From: an uncultured Desulfovibrio sp.
GTDB lineage: Bacteria; Desulfobacterota; Desulfovibrionia; Desulfovibrionales; Desulfovibrionaceae
Direction of reading: 5' to 3'
Length of the DNA: 41,105 bases
Assembly: GCF_902477725.1 (NCBI RefSeq)
Contig: NZ_CABSIF010000020.1
Span: 1-41,105, forward strand
A program made the position numbers and the translations under genes. The notes under the pieces are model-generated. The model saw only the letters and a program-made list of their open reading frames with translations, was not told the DNA's origin and ran no database searches. Shown here piece after piece: positions 31,310 through 40,165 of this stretch (its first letter is position 1; every line of letters begins with the position of its first letter).

Positions 31310-32758
31310 ATGGGCCATCCAACAATCTACCCCACAGGCGTTACCATATTCAAACCTGAAAAATGCTGGGGCGGGTACACCATCTTTCAGGCTCAGGAAG
31401 TTGGCGCTGTGCTTATGGATATGAACGGACATGAAATAAATGTCTGGAAGGGCGTTCACGGTATGCCCAATAAAATTTTCCCCGGCGGGTACCTTGTGAC
31501 AAGCAGAGGCCGCCGCAGTGGTAAATTCAGTGTGCAGGACGGCCTTGATGTTGTCCAGGTTGACTGGGACGGCAACATAGTATGGAAATTCGATCAAAAT
31601 GAATTTGTTGAAGATCCTGGCTACCCTGGACGCTGGCTTGCACGTTATCACCACGACTTCCAGCGCGAAGGCAACCCCGTAGGGTATTACGCCCCCGGCA
31701 TGGAACCCAAGGCGCTTGAAGGAAAGACTCTTATCTTGGCGCACCGCAACGTGCGAAATAGCGCAATCAGCGACAAACAGCTGCTTGATGACCTCATCCT
31801 TGAGGTGGACTGGGAAGGGAACATTCTCTGGGAATGGTCGTGCAACGAGCATTTCGGCGAAATGGGTTTCCGCGAAGGCCCCAAAAATACGCTTTGCCGC
31901 AACCCCAACTACCGCCCGACCCAGCCCGAAGGCATGGGCGACTGGATGCACATCAACTCCATGTCTGCGCTTGGCCCCAACAAATGGTACGATGCTGGTG
32001 ATGAACGCTTTCATCCCGACAATATTATTGTTGATGGTCGCGAGGCCAACATTATTTTCATCATCAGTAAAAAGACCGGAAAGATCACCTGGAAGATAGG
32101 GCCGGACTACGACACCTCCCCCGAGCTCAAGGCCATAGGCTGGATCATCGGTCAGCACCATGCGCACATGGTGCCTCACGGTCTGCCGGGCGCTGGCAAC
32201 ATCCTTGTTTTCGACAACGGCGGATGGGGCGGATACGACGTGCCCAATCCCGGCTCCCCCACGGGAGTGAAGGCAGCCTTGCGCGACCATTCCCGCGTTC
32301 TTGAGATAGACCCTGTTTCGCTCAAGATTGTCTGGCAGTACACACCCAAGGAAGCCGGATTTCTTGAGCCAATGGACAGCAACCGCTTCTACAGCCCCTT
32401 CATCAGCGGCATGCAGCGTCTGCCCAACGGCAATACCCTCATCACCGAGGGTTCTGACGGGCGCGTATTCGAGGTTACCCCCAACCACGAAATAGTGTGG
32501 GAATTCATTTCACCTTACTGGGGCAAACATGTGCCCATGAACATGACCTACCGCGCATACCGTGTGCCTTACGAATGGGTGCCACAGGTGGCAAAGCCAG
32601 TAGAAACGCCTATTGAGCCGCTGAATGTTTCTACCTTCCGTGTGCCCGGGGCCGCCGCAGCAGGAGACCGCGCCAAAGAAGTTACCGTTGAGGGCTGCCA
32701 GCCCTACGAAGGCAGTAACGCGCTCTGCGTGGCTTCTGTGGAAGATCCCAAAGGCTAG
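31310..32758 (+). CDS. Arylsulfotransferase (ASST)-family protein without signal peptide
   Basis: A 482-residue beta-propeller protein of the aryl-sulfate sulfotransferase family. Repeated blades carry D-x-x-G-x-I-V/L-W-x-(W/F) motifs (VDWDGNIVWKF, VDWEGNILWEW, VWQYTP) and a C-terminal LPNGNTLITEGSDGRVFEVTP. Candidate catalytic histidines by analogy with E. coli AssT are His214 (WMHINSM) and His283-284/286 (GQHHAHM), with an Arg in HSRVLEID. The start is ATG 31310, with GGAGG 8 bp upstream. The protein begins MGHPTIYPTGVTIF with no export signal, so it should stay in the cytoplasm, unlike classical periplasmic ASST. The upstream in-frame extension has no ribosome-binding site and no signal peptide. 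It is the first gene of a four-gene operon and paralogous to the fourth. Confidence 0.82.
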   Translation: MGHPTIYPTGVTIFKPEKCWGGYTIFQAQEVGAVLMDMNGHEINVWKGVHGMPNKIFPGGYLVTSRGRRSGKFSVQDGLDVVQVDWDGNIVWKFDQNEFVEDPGYPGRWLARYHHDFQREGNPVGYYAPGMEPKALEGKTLILAHRNVRNSAISDKQLLDDLILEVDWEGNILWEWSCNEHFGEMGFREGPKNTLCRNPNYRPTQPEGMGDWMHINSMSALGPNKWYDAGDERFHPDNIIVDGREANIIFIISKKTGKITWKIGPDYDTSPELKAIGWIIGQHHAHMVPHGLPGAGNILVFDNGGWGGYDVPNPGSPTGVKAALRDHSRVLEIDPVSLKIVWQYTPKEAGFLEPMDSNRFYSPFISGMQRLPNGNTLITEGSDGRVFEVTPNHEIVWEFISPYWGKHVPMNMTYRAYRVPYEWVPQVAKPVETPIEPLNVSTFRVPGAAAAGDRAKEVTVEGCQPYEGSNALCVASVEDPKG

Positions 32759-32791
32759 GGCGTTAGAGAAAAATCGCGTTGAAGTGCTTCC

Positions 32792-32824
32792 GGGTTCGCC
32801 TCTGCCTAGTAGCGGGGCGAACCC
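32792..32824 (+). other. Intercistronic hairpin between the first ASST gene and the permease gene
   Basis: GGGTTCGCC (32792-32800) pairs with GGCGAACCC (32816-32824), with a 15-nt loop and no U-tract. It lies in the 94-bp gap, just ahead of the permease ribosome-binding site. It may protect or process the mRNA. Confidence 0.5.
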
Positions 32825-32852
32825 ATGATCCCCGCTTTCACAGGAGATCCTC

Positions 32853-34253
32853 ATGATTATCAAGACTTCAGACCTGACGCCCGGGCTGCTTGCCAAATGG
32901 GGCATCAATCTGGCACTCCCCCTAGCCTTGTATTTCGTTCTTCCTCGCAGCGGAAACCTTACTCCCCCCATGATAGCTTTTTTGGCGATCACGCTCTGGG
33001 CCGTAATTGCCTGGGCTCTGGACACGCTGAACGATATTGCCGTGGGTATCCTGCTCCCCATTCTTTACGTGTTGCTTTGCAGCACACCCCAGAAGGTGGT
33101 TTTCGCTTCGTGGCTTTCCGAGGTGCCGATTATCGTTATTGGTGGGTTCACCCTGGGCAAGATCATTCAGGTGACAGGCCTTGGCAAACGCATTGCGCTG
33201 ACGTGCGTCAAGCTCACGGGAGGCAGTTTTGCCGGGGCGCTTGCAGGCATTACCCTTGGCGCTGCCATTGTTTCTCCCCTTGTGCCTTCCATCATGGGCA
33301 AGGCAGCGATTTTCTGCGCCGTGGCGGTGAGCCTGTGTGATGCCCTGGATTTCAAGCCCAAAAGCCGCGAAGCCACTGCCGTCGTGCTGGGCACCTGCAT
33401 TGCTGTGGGGGCAACCAAGCTGGCCTATCTTACAGGGGCAGGCGATCTGGTTATGGGCATGGGCATTGTGGACAAGGTCATGGGTATTCAAACCAGCTGG
33501 ATTGAATACGCCAAGTTCAACTTCCTTCCCGCCATGCTGTACACGGCCATGTCGCTGGCAATTGTGCTGCTGGTGCTGCGCACTTCGGTCAACAAGAGCG
33601 CCCTGTGTGCCGCAGTGGAGCAGAAACACGCGGAGTTGGGTGCTGTTACAGACGAGCAAAAGCGTGCCCTTGTTCTTCTTTGCCTCACTCTGGTGCTGCT
33701 TGCTACAGACAAACTGCACGGCCTCAGTGCGGGCTCTGTGATGGTTATCATTACGGCCTTGTCATTCATGCCCGGCATAGGCCTCATGGACGGCAAGCGT
33801 ATGGCCTCAATCAACTTTGCGCCGCTGTTCTTCATCATGGGCTGCATGGCTATCGGCAGTGCAGGCGGATTCCTCAAGGTTACACAGTGGCTGGCAGGCC
33901 TTGTGTTGCCTCTGTTCAGTGAAACAGGGGCCTGCATGGCCTCTGTGTGCTCATACGTTGTGGGTGTTGTGCTGAACTTTCTGCTCACACCGCTTGCGGC
34001 CACCTCGACCCTCTCTGCCCCCATTACCGAACTCGGCATGCAGATGGGCCTGGATCCACGCATCCTGTACTTCTCGTTTCAGTACGGCCTGGACAACCTG
34101 ATATTCCCCTACGAATACGCCTTGTATCTCTATTTCTTCAGCTGCGGCTACATCAACTTCAAAGAAATGGCCATGGTCATGGCTTTACGCATGGTGCTGA
34201 CGGGCGTTTTTGTGGCTTTTGTGGCCATGCCCTACTGGCGCATGCTTGGATAA
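32853..34253 (+). CDS. DASS/SLC13-family anion permease
   Basis: A 466-residue inner-membrane protein with about 11-13 helices. It shows the divalent anion:Na+ symporter arrangement: GGFTLGKIIQVTGLGKRIAL, then a first inner hairpin GTCIAVGATKLAYLTGAGDLVMG (about 180-202) and a second, related one LTPLAATSTLSAPITELGMQMG (about 372-393). Family substrates are sulfate, di- and tricarboxylates. The classical SNT motif is not obvious, so the substrate is open. DASS proteins are among the sulfate transporters of sulfate reducers. AGGAG precedes the ATG. Its place between two ASST genes and next to a porin suggests it imports sulfate or an organosulfate/anionic product. Confidence 0.82.
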   Translation: MIIKTSDLTPGLLAKWGINLALPLALYFVLPRSGNLTPPMIAFLAITLWAVIAWALDTLNDIAVGILLPILYVLLCSTPQKVVFASWLSEVPIIVIGGFTLGKIIQVTGLGKRIALTCVKLTGGSFAGALAGITLGAAIVSPLVPSIMGKAAIFCAVAVSLCDALDFKPKSREATAVVLGTCIAVGATKLAYLTGAGDLVMGMGIVDKVMGIQTSWIEYAKFNFLPAMLYTAMSLAIVLLVLRTSVNKSALCAAVEQKHAELGAVTDEQKRALVLLCLTLVLLATDKLHGLSAGSVMVIITALSFMPGIGLMDGKRMASINFAPLFFIMGCMAIGSAGGFLKVTQWLAGLVLPLFSETGACMASVCSYVVGVVLNFLLTPLAATSTLSAPITELGMQMGLDPRILYFSFQYGLDNLIFPYEYALYLYFFSCGYINFKEMAMVMALRMVLTGVFVAFVAMPYWRMLG

Positions 34254-34280
34254 TAGGAATCGACACAAGGAGGCGGAAGG

Positions 34281-35867
34281 ATGAAAAAGCTGGGCATACT
34301 ACTTTTGGCAGCAGGATTGCTGCTCGGAAGCGCACCCCAGTGCAGAGCGGTCAATTTTGACGTCAAGGGAAGCTGGCAGTTTGCCTTTGACTACATCAAC
34401 GGCGGCAACTTCATGGGAAAGGACCGCAACGGCAACAACGTTAGGGGGCAACAGTGGGCTGCCATACACCAGCAAAGGGACGAGTTTGAAGCTATCCAGA
34501 GGTTGCATCTGCAACTGAATGCCAAGGCTTCAGAAAACCTTGCCGGTACCGTTTTTTTTGAAATTGGCGAACAGCGCTGGGGCATGGCTACTCAGGGCGG
34601 AGCGTTGGGGGCAGATGGCAGCAACGTGGTCAAGGTCAAAAACGCCTATCTTGATTGGGTCGTTCCCAACACCCCGCTGAAACTGCGCATGGGCCTTCAG
34701 GGCATAAAACTCCCCGGATTTGCTCTGGACAGTCCCGTTTTTCAGGACGATGTGGCCGGAATAGCGGCATCGTGGAAAATGAACGATGCCGTCAGCATTA
34801 CCGGCGTGTGGATGCGCCTGCTCAACGACAACTGGAGCGGTACTACCTCACAGCCTGCCAGCTACATGGATAATTTTGATCTGTTTGCGCTGACCGTGCC
34901 TGTGACGGTGGACGGACTCAAAATTACGCCCTGGGGTATGGGCGGAGCCATGGGGCCAAACAGTCTCATGCCCGCCGCAGTTACCAACATGCCCGGTGGC
35001 AGCAAAAAAGTTGCTTTGACCAATCCCATAACAGGGCAGGCTATCGATGGCCTGGAATTGCGTGATGGTTTGTACCCGGCGGCTTTCAGCTCCGGCAGGG
35101 GCACCTCCAGACTGTGGAACGATGATTACAGCTCCATGTATTGGGGTGGGCTGACCGGGCAGTGGACCAGCTTTGAACCTCTCAGGATTTCATGGGATTT
35201 CATTTACGGCAGCGTTGACCACGGCAAGGAAGACCTGAACCGCCGGGGCTGGTTTGGCATGCTGCTGGCAGAATACGCTTTGGATTGGGGGCTTCCCGGT
35301 CTTTACGGCTGGTACTTCAGCGGCGATGACGACAACCCCAATAACGGTTCGGAACGTCTGCCTTACCTTGCCACCACCAATAATCTGACCAACTCGCTCT
35401 CCACCTTTGGTTACCGGGGCAATCCCATCATGGGCGGCGGCAAGGGCGTGCTGGGTGTCAACCCCAGCGGTACATGGGGCGTAGGCACGCGCATCAAGGA
35501 CGTGAGCTTTCTTGATGACTTAAGCCATACCCTGCGCGTCAACTACTTTGGCGGCACCAACAACACAAAAATGGCCTCATACATCACCGGGCGGCATGCC
35601 ACTGATGCTTCAGGAAGGCAAATCTACCGCAATAACACTGACTTCAACTCGTTCGGCACGTATCTCACCACAGCCGATACGGGTACGGAAGTCAACCTCG
35701 ACAGCAAGTACAAGGCCGCGGAAAATCTGACGTTCATCCTGGAACTGGGCTATATCCACCTTTGGCTGGACAATGACGTATGGGGCCACTACCAGAACAT
35801 CTCTGGCACAAGCCTCAATGTCAAGGATGCATGGAAGGCATCGTTCAATGTCGTCTATTCGTTTTAG
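34281..35867 (+). CDS. Outer-membrane porin (Desulfovibrio type)
   Basis: A 528-residue exported beta-barrel. The signal peptide MKKLGILLLAAGLLLGSAPQCRA is followed by VNFDVKGSWQFAFDYINGGNF and many alternating amphipathic strands. The chain ends with the C-terminal Phe signature (ASFNVVYSF) used by the BAM machinery. The pattern matches the homotrimeric porins abundant in Desulfovibrio outer membranes. GGAGG lies upstream and the gap to the permease gene is 27 bp. In this operon it could admit anionic organosulfates. That specificity is inferred from context only. Confidence 0.85.
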   Translation: MKKLGILLLAAGLLLGSAPQCRAVNFDVKGSWQFAFDYINGGNFMGKDRNGNNVRGQQWAAIHQQRDEFEAIQRLHLQLNAKASENLAGTVFFEIGEQRWGMATQGGALGADGSNVVKVKNAYLDWVVPNTPLKLRMGLQGIKLPGFALDSPVFQDDVAGIAASWKMNDAVSITGVWMRLLNDNWSGTTSQPASYMDNFDLFALTVPVTVDGLKITPWGMGGAMGPNSLMPAAVTNMPGGSKKVALTNPITGQAIDGLELRDGLYPAAFSSGRGTSRLWNDDYSSMYWGGLTGQWTSFEPLRISWDFIYGSVDHGKEDLNRRGWFGMLLAEYALDWGLPGLYGWYFSGDDDNPNNGSERLPYLATTNNLTNSLSTFGYRGNPIMGGGKGVLGVNPSGTWGVGTRIKDVSFLDDLSHTLRVNYFGGTNNTKMASYITGRHATDASGRQIYRNNTDFNSFGTYLTTADTGTEVNLDSKYKAAENLTFILELGYIHLWLDNDVWGHYQNISGTSLNVKDAWKASFNVVYSF

Positions 35868-35921
35868 ACCCGAGCGATATTTCAGTACATGCAATGTTCA
35901 CGAACTCGGAGGAATATGATC

Positions 35922-37289
35922 ATGAGATTTCGTGCTTCTATTTCCCTGTTGGCAGGTCTGCTTGCCCTTGGACTGTCCACGCAGGCTCCTGCATATGAGG
36001 TGCATGACGGCCCCACCGGCGTCATCAAGCTCGTGCCCGAAAAAACCTTCAAGGGCTACACGCTCTTTGCCCCCACGGTCAAGTGCACAACCACTTATCT
36101 GATTGATATGAATGGCGACGTTGTGCACACGTGGAAGAGCAAATACCCTCCCGGCCTCTATGCCACGCTGTTGCCCAACGGCAATCTGCTACGCGCAGCC
36201 GCCCCCAAGGATCAGCCGGTCAAGATTGGCGGCGCAGGCGGCATTATTGAAGAACTGGACTGGAACGGCAACGTGGTGTGGTCGTACACCATGCTTACGG
36301 AAAACGAGATCCAGCACCACTGCTTTGACCGCATGCCTAACGGCAACACCATGATTCTGGGTTGGGAGCGTAAAACGCCCGCTGAATTTCAGGCCAAGGG
36401 CCGCAAGCCCGGCACGTGGCCTGAAGAAGTCAAGATCAAGGGGCAGGCCGTGCGTGATTTCTGGGTGGATTTTGTGCGCGAGGTGGACAAAAACGGCAAA
36501 ACTGTCTGGGAATGGCATGCCTGGGATCATATCGGCACCGGCCCTGATCAACTGGACATCAACTTTGCCCTGCCCACACCCGTGGGGCCGGGATACGACA
36601 GCTTTGACTGGTCGCATTTCAACACAGTGCAGTACCTGCCCAAGACCGACCAGATTTTGCTGAATTCCCGTAACTTCAGTGAATTCTATATTGTTGACAA
36701 AAAGTCGGGCAAAATCGTCAAGCGCTGGGGCAACCCCGCCGCCTACGGCAAGGGGACGCGTCCCGAATGGTACTACGACGGCACCCAGCAGGTTTTTGGC
36801 GAACACAACGCCACCATGTTGCCCAACGGCAACGTGCAGATATTCGACAATGGCTCGGAACGGCCCGAGGGCAACCGCTCCCGCGTGATCGAGGTCGACC
36901 CGGCCAGTGGCAAGATCGTATGGCAGTACGCCGCCAATGGTTCCAACAGCTTTTTCAGCTACCGGCAGGGCGCTGCGGAAAGACTGCCCAACGGCAACGT
37001 ACTTGTGACATCCACGCACCAGGGACATCTTTTTGAAGTAACCCCCGCAGGTGAAGTCGTATGGGAATTCGTTAATCCCATCATGGCAGGGCAGGCCAAG
37101 CCTGTTTTTTCCGACCATGAGGATGCCGTGCCCAATGCCCATCAGACATTTACCAATATGATCCACAGGGCTTATCGCTACGCTCCCGATTATCCCGGCC
37201 TCAAGGGTAAGGATCTGAGTGTTAAAGCCCCGTTGTTGCCCGGCTATCCGAAATTCCTTGAAGTTTGGAAGCCCACCGCAGTAAAATAG
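35922..37289 (+). CDS. Exported arylsulfotransferase (ASST)-family protein
   Basis: A 455-residue precursor with a clear signal peptide (MRFRASISLLAGLLALGLSTQAPA, cleavage near YEV). The mature ASST propeller follows: TGVIKLVPEKTFKGYTLF, LIDMNGDVVHTW, ELDWNGNVVWSY, LPNGNVQIFDNG, LPNGNVLVTSTHQGHLFEVTPAGEVVWEF. Candidate catalytic residues are His232 (DWSHFNTVQ) and His295 (FGEHNATM), with Arg in RSRVIEVD. ASSTs move sulfuryl groups between phenols via a sulfohistidine. ATG 35922 is preferred because GGAGG is 9 bp away; ATG 35916 is only 3 bp away. It is full-length paralogous to the cytoplasmic-type gene at the operon front. An 18-bp terminator ends the operon. Confidence 0.88.
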   Translation: MRFRASISLLAGLLALGLSTQAPAYEVHDGPTGVIKLVPEKTFKGYTLFAPTVKCTTTYLIDMNGDVVHTWKSKYPPGLYATLLPNGNLLRAAAPKDQPVKIGGAGGIIEELDWNGNVVWSYTMLTENEIQHHCFDRMPNGNTMILGWERKTPAEFQAKGRKPGTWPEEVKIKGQAVRDFWVDFVREVDKNGKTVWEWHAWDHIGTGPDQLDINFALPTPVGPGYDSFDWSHFNTVQYLPKTDQILLNSRNFSEFYIVDKKSGKIVKRWGNPAAYGKGTRPEWYYDGTQQVFGEHNATMLPNGNVQIFDNGSERPEGNRSRVIEVDPASGKIVWQYAANGSNSFFSYRQGAAERLPNGNVLVTSTHQGHLFEVTPAGEVVWEFVNPIMAGQAKPVFSDHEDAVPNAHQTFTNMIHRAYRYAPDYPGLKGKDLSVKAPLLPGYPKFLEVWKPTAVK

Positions 37290-37303
37290 AATCCAACACG
37301 CGA

Positions 37304-37350
37304 AAACGCACAGCCCCTGAGCCTGTTACAGACTCAGGGGCTGTGCGTTT
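37304..37350 (+). terminator. Terminator of the arylsulfotransferase operon
   Basis: A perfect 18-bp stem beginning AAACGCACAGCCCCTGAG (37304-37321) pairing with 37333-37350, which ends GCGTTT. It lies 14 bp past the stop. The A/T ends make it usable from both sides. Confidence 0.88.
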
Positions 37351-37433
37351 GTGAGCCAATGATTGTTGTTCGGTCAGTTTGGGCAGCATGGTGAATGCAC
37401 ATGAAGAAGGACTTTGCTACCGCATGGTACAAG

Positions 37434-37466
37434 AATAGCCCCGAAGGGCAATTCTTCGGGGCTATT
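37434..37466 (-). terminator. Terminator of the gcvH-lpd operon
   Basis: Perfect 12-bp stem AATAGCCCCGAA/TTCGGGGCTATT (37434-37445, 37455-37466) with a 9-nt loop, 27 bp past the gcvH-type stop on the minus strand. The tail CTTGTACC is poor in U. Together with the hairpin at 37304-37350 it insulates the convergent operons. Confidence 0.7.
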
Positions 37467-37493
37467 GCTGGGGGAGTTTAACAATCGGGCAGG

Positions 37494-37874
37494 TCAGCTT
37501 GCCACAGTCTGAGCGTATTCCTCGGCTGTAATGCATCCGCCTTCATCGGGGGCAGTAGGTTGCACCTTTACCAGCCATCCCTGATTGTAGGGATCGTCGT
37601 TGAGCAGTTCCGGGGCGTCTGCGAGGGCTTCATTAATGGCCGTGACCTGACCGGAGACGGGCATGATGGCATCACTGGTCACTTTTACGGATTCAATGGA
37701 AGCGCAGGATTCCCCCTGCCGGAAGCTTGCACCCACTGCGGGCAGATCAACAAAGATCACCCCGCCCAGTTGATCCTGGGCAAAGTCGGTAATGCCGATA
37801 AGGCAGGTGCCGTCAGGCTGGCTTTGCGCCCACAAATGTTCCGCATGGTATTTTCTGTCGTGAGGAAAGTTCAC
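37494..37874 (-). CDS. GcvH-type lipoyl carrier protein
   Basis: A 126-residue H-protein fold with the lipoylation motif SIESVKVTSDAIMPVSG (Lys64) and HLWAQSQPDGTCLIGITDFAQDQLGGVIFVDLP, as in glycine-cleavage H protein. The GTG start at 37874 is supported by AAGGAG about 8 bp upstream and by the family N-terminus (FPHDRKYHAEHLW). It follows lpd by 25 bp. No gcvT or gcvP lies in the operon, so it either serves a distant glycine-cleavage system or is an H-like protein with another job, such as the lipoyl carriers (LbpA) of the sHdr sulfur pathway. Confidence 0.9.
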   Translation of the reverse strand: MNFPHDRKYHAEHLWAQSQPDGTCLIGITDFAQDQLGGVIFVDLPAVGASFRQGESCASIESVKVTSDAIMPVSGQVTAINEALADAPELLNDDPYNQGWLVKVQPTAPDEGGCITAEEYAQTVAS

Positions 37875-37899
37875 GGTATTCTCCTTGGCGGTCGCCGGG

Positions 37900-39273
37900 T
37901 CAGTTGGATTCCACGCGCACTCTGGGCGCCATAATGGACATGGACACAATTTCATCCAGCGTGGGATGGGCAAACATGACTTTGTGCAGGTTTTGCGCCG
38001 TATAGCCTTCCTTGATCAGCAGCAGGGCCACCATCACGAGGTGCGAAACTCCCGCGCCAACAGCGGCAATGCCTGCAATTTTGCCATCGCTCCAGACTGT
38101 TTTGACAAATCCGGCTGTGCCGCCGCTTGCCTGCGCAATGGGATTCAGGGACAGGGCCGCCTGGGAGACTTCCACGTTCTTGCCTTCGCGCAGGAGGGCC
38201 TCCGCCGTCTGACCAACGCGCATGACTTCCATGGCTCCGTATACGCATGAGGGCACCGGGCCGGACTGATATTCTTCGGCGCTTTCGCCCAAGATGCGTT
38301 CCGCCACATACACAGCTTGATGTTCCGCAGCGTGGGCCAGCAGCACAAGGCCGTTGACGTCGCCCACGGCATAGACGTTAGGGGCGGCTTCAAGAAAGGC
38401 GTTTGTCTCAACATAGCCGCGCTTGTTGAGATTGCAGCCCCATTGCTGGGCGTTCAGCCCGGCGGTGTTGGGTGTGCGGCCAACGGCCACCAGGGCCTTG
38501 GCTGCGCTGATGACCGTGCCGTCTTCAAGGGTGAGCTGCGCCTGTCCGTCAACAGTGCGTAAATCTTTGGCCCGTGCGCCTTCGTGACAGGTTATGCCGT
38601 TTTTTTGCAGTGCCCGGCGCAATTCTGCGGCGATATCGGTATCTTCCAGAGGTGCGATGTGGGGCGCAGCCTCCACTATGGTCACCTTGCTGCCCATGGC
38701 CGAGAAAAAGTCACCCAGTTCAAGGCCGATGGCTCCAGCGCCAATGATGACAAGACTTTCAGGAACAGATTCAATGCCCAGCAGGTCAGTGCTGTCCAGC
38801 ACGCAGTCGTGATCGGGCGTCAGACCGGGAAAGGCTGCGGAAGATGACCCGCAGGCCAGAAGAATATGCTGTGCAGTCAGATCTGTAGTGCCATCTTTGG
38901 CATGAACGCGCACAGTACCCGGTGCAATGCCTTCGCCGCGCCCGGTGAAGATTGTCACGCCCATGCTGGCAAGGCTTTTGCCAAGCGTTTTGCTCGTCCC
39001 CGAGGTGAAGCGGCTCACGCGCGTTTGGAGCGCTGCAAAGTCCACGGCAATTTCGCCCTTGGCTACGCGGGTTCGTTGCTGGGCATGCAAGAGGGCCAGC
39101 GGGGCCACAGCGCCGAGCAGCATCTTGGTGGGGATGCAGCCGCAGTTCAGGCAGGTGCCGCCAAGGTGCGTTTTTTCCACCAGGGCAACGCTTCTGCCTG
39201 CCTGGGCAAGAATACGCGCTGCCGTGGTTCCGCCGGGGCCGCCGCCCAGAATAACAATATCAAAAGATTGCAT
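37900..39273 (-). CDS. lpdA: Dihydrolipoamide dehydrogenase
   Basis: A 457-residue class I flavoprotein disulfide reductase that reoxidises dihydrolipoamide with NAD+. The FAD motif DIVILGGGPGGTTAA is at residues 5-19 and the redox pair Cys41/Cys46 in GGTCLNCGCIPTK. The NAD motif LVIIGAGAIGLELGDFF, the second FAD motif NVYAVGDVNG and the C-terminal dimer motif AHPTLDEI follow. An extra Cys44 sits between the redox cysteines. AGGGGG precedes the ATG; the upstream gene ends 8 bp before. Its natural substrate here is presumably the GcvH-type protein encoded next. Confidence 0.93.
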   Translation of the reverse strand: MQSFDIVILGGGPGGTTAARILAQAGRSVALVEKTHLGGTCLNCGCIPTKMLLGAVAPLALLHAQQRTRVAKGEIAVDFAALQTRVSRFTSGTSKTLGKSLASMGVTIFTGRGEGIAPGTVRVHAKDGTTDLTAQHILLACGSSSAAFPGLTPDHDCVLDSTDLLGIESVPESLVIIGAGAIGLELGDFFSAMGSKVTIVEAAPHIAPLEDTDIAAELRRALQKNGITCHEGARAKDLRTVDGQAQLTLEDGTVISAAKALVAVGRTPNTAGLNAQQWGCNLNKRGYVETNAFLEAAPNVYAVGDVNGLVLLAHAAEHQAVYVAERILGESAEEYQSGPVPSCVYGAMEVMRVGQTAEALLREGKNVEVSQAALSLNPIAQASGGTAGFVKTVWSDGKIAGIAAVGAGVSHLVMVALLLIKEGYTAQNLHKVMFAHPTLDEIVSMSIMAPRVRVESN

Positions 39274-39281
39274 GACGCCCC

Positions 39282-40103
39282 CTATTTAACGATGTCTGCC
39301 TTGAACAGGTGCTGGCGCGAGGCGGAGCGGTACATGAGCAGGTTCTGCTCCGGCAGGGGTTCCAGCCCGCGCATGTCCCACACCATATCCGCCGTGATGG
39401 GGGTGATGCTGTAGGGCAGAGTGGGTTGGCCGCATGCTTCGGCCACCAGTTTTGCCGCCGCTGCGGCATCTTCCCTCTTGGGCCAGTCCCAGCCATCGCC
39501 AGCGGGCAGCGGCATGGCCAGAAAGCGCACCGCGCCATCGGGCGTGGCCTGCACAAGGGCTATGGTTTTTGCCAGTTCTTCCTTGCTGGGAGCGCCGCCA
39601 AAAATTTTTGTGCTTGCCTCAGGGCCGCCCACAAGATTGCAGACTGCGTGCACATCCTTGATCTTCAGCAGCTTTTCCAGCAGCTCCGGTTTGCGGCCAT
39701 CGGTCTGCAACCAGACCTGCAAGCCGCCAGCTGCCAGGCGATCAACAAGAACCGCAAAATTATCTTCCTGCCCGGCAGGGCATTGTGAAGGGTAAAGCCC
39801 TGCGATTTTGCCGTGGAGCATGTCGCTGCGGGTTACGCAAGCCTCCAGTGTATGGCCCGAGAGCAGGTAGGCGATGATTTCGCCGGAACCCTGCTTGATG
39901 ACCTCGCCATCGGCGAAGAGGGGAAATTCCACGCCTTCAGGATTGCGGTAAATGGCCTTGCGGTTTGTGCGGTAGAACGTGTTGAATTCCTGCGCGTCAG
40001 CCTTGAAATCTATGGTGTCATATGCCAGCCCGCGTTCGGCAAGAAAGGCCTTGACGATCTTGCAGCGGATGCAGTCCGGCGCTGTATAAAGGGTTATGCC
40101 CAT
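39282..40103 (-). CDS. Glutaredoxin-domain fusion protein of unknown function
   Basis: A 273-residue protein. Residues 1-80 are a glutaredoxin-like domain: MGITLYTAPDCIRCK with a CxxC at Cys11/Cys14, GVEFPLFADGEVIKQGSGEIIAYL. Residues about 90-273 form a second domain I cannot name. GLQVWLQTDGRKPELLEKLLKIKDV and NLVGGPE faintly resemble the barrel of radical-SAM activases, but no CxxxCxxC cluster motif is present. A redox or disulfide-reducing role fits its neighbours, a lipoamide dehydrogenase and a lipoyl protein, and could be general thiol chemistry or a dedicated pathway. AGGAGG precedes the ATG. lpdA starts 8 bp after its stop. Confidence 0.65.
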   Translation of the reverse strand: MGITLYTAPDCIRCKIVKAFLAERGLAYDTIDFKADAQEFNTFYRTNRKAIYRNPEGVEFPLFADGEVIKQGSGEIIAYLLSGHTLEACVTRSDMLHGKIAGLYPSQCPAGQEDNFAVLVDRLAAGGLQVWLQTDGRKPELLEKLLKIKDVHAVCNLVGGPEASTKIFGGAPSKEELAKTIALVQATPDGAVRFLAMPLPAGDGWDWPKREDAAAAAKLVAEACGQPTLPYSITPITADMVWDMRGLEPLPEQNLLMYRSASRQHLFKADIVK

Positions 40104-40165
40104 GTGAGCCTCCTGTTACAAAAAACCGTGGATGCAGATGCGTAAATTCCTGTTTTAGCCGGAGG

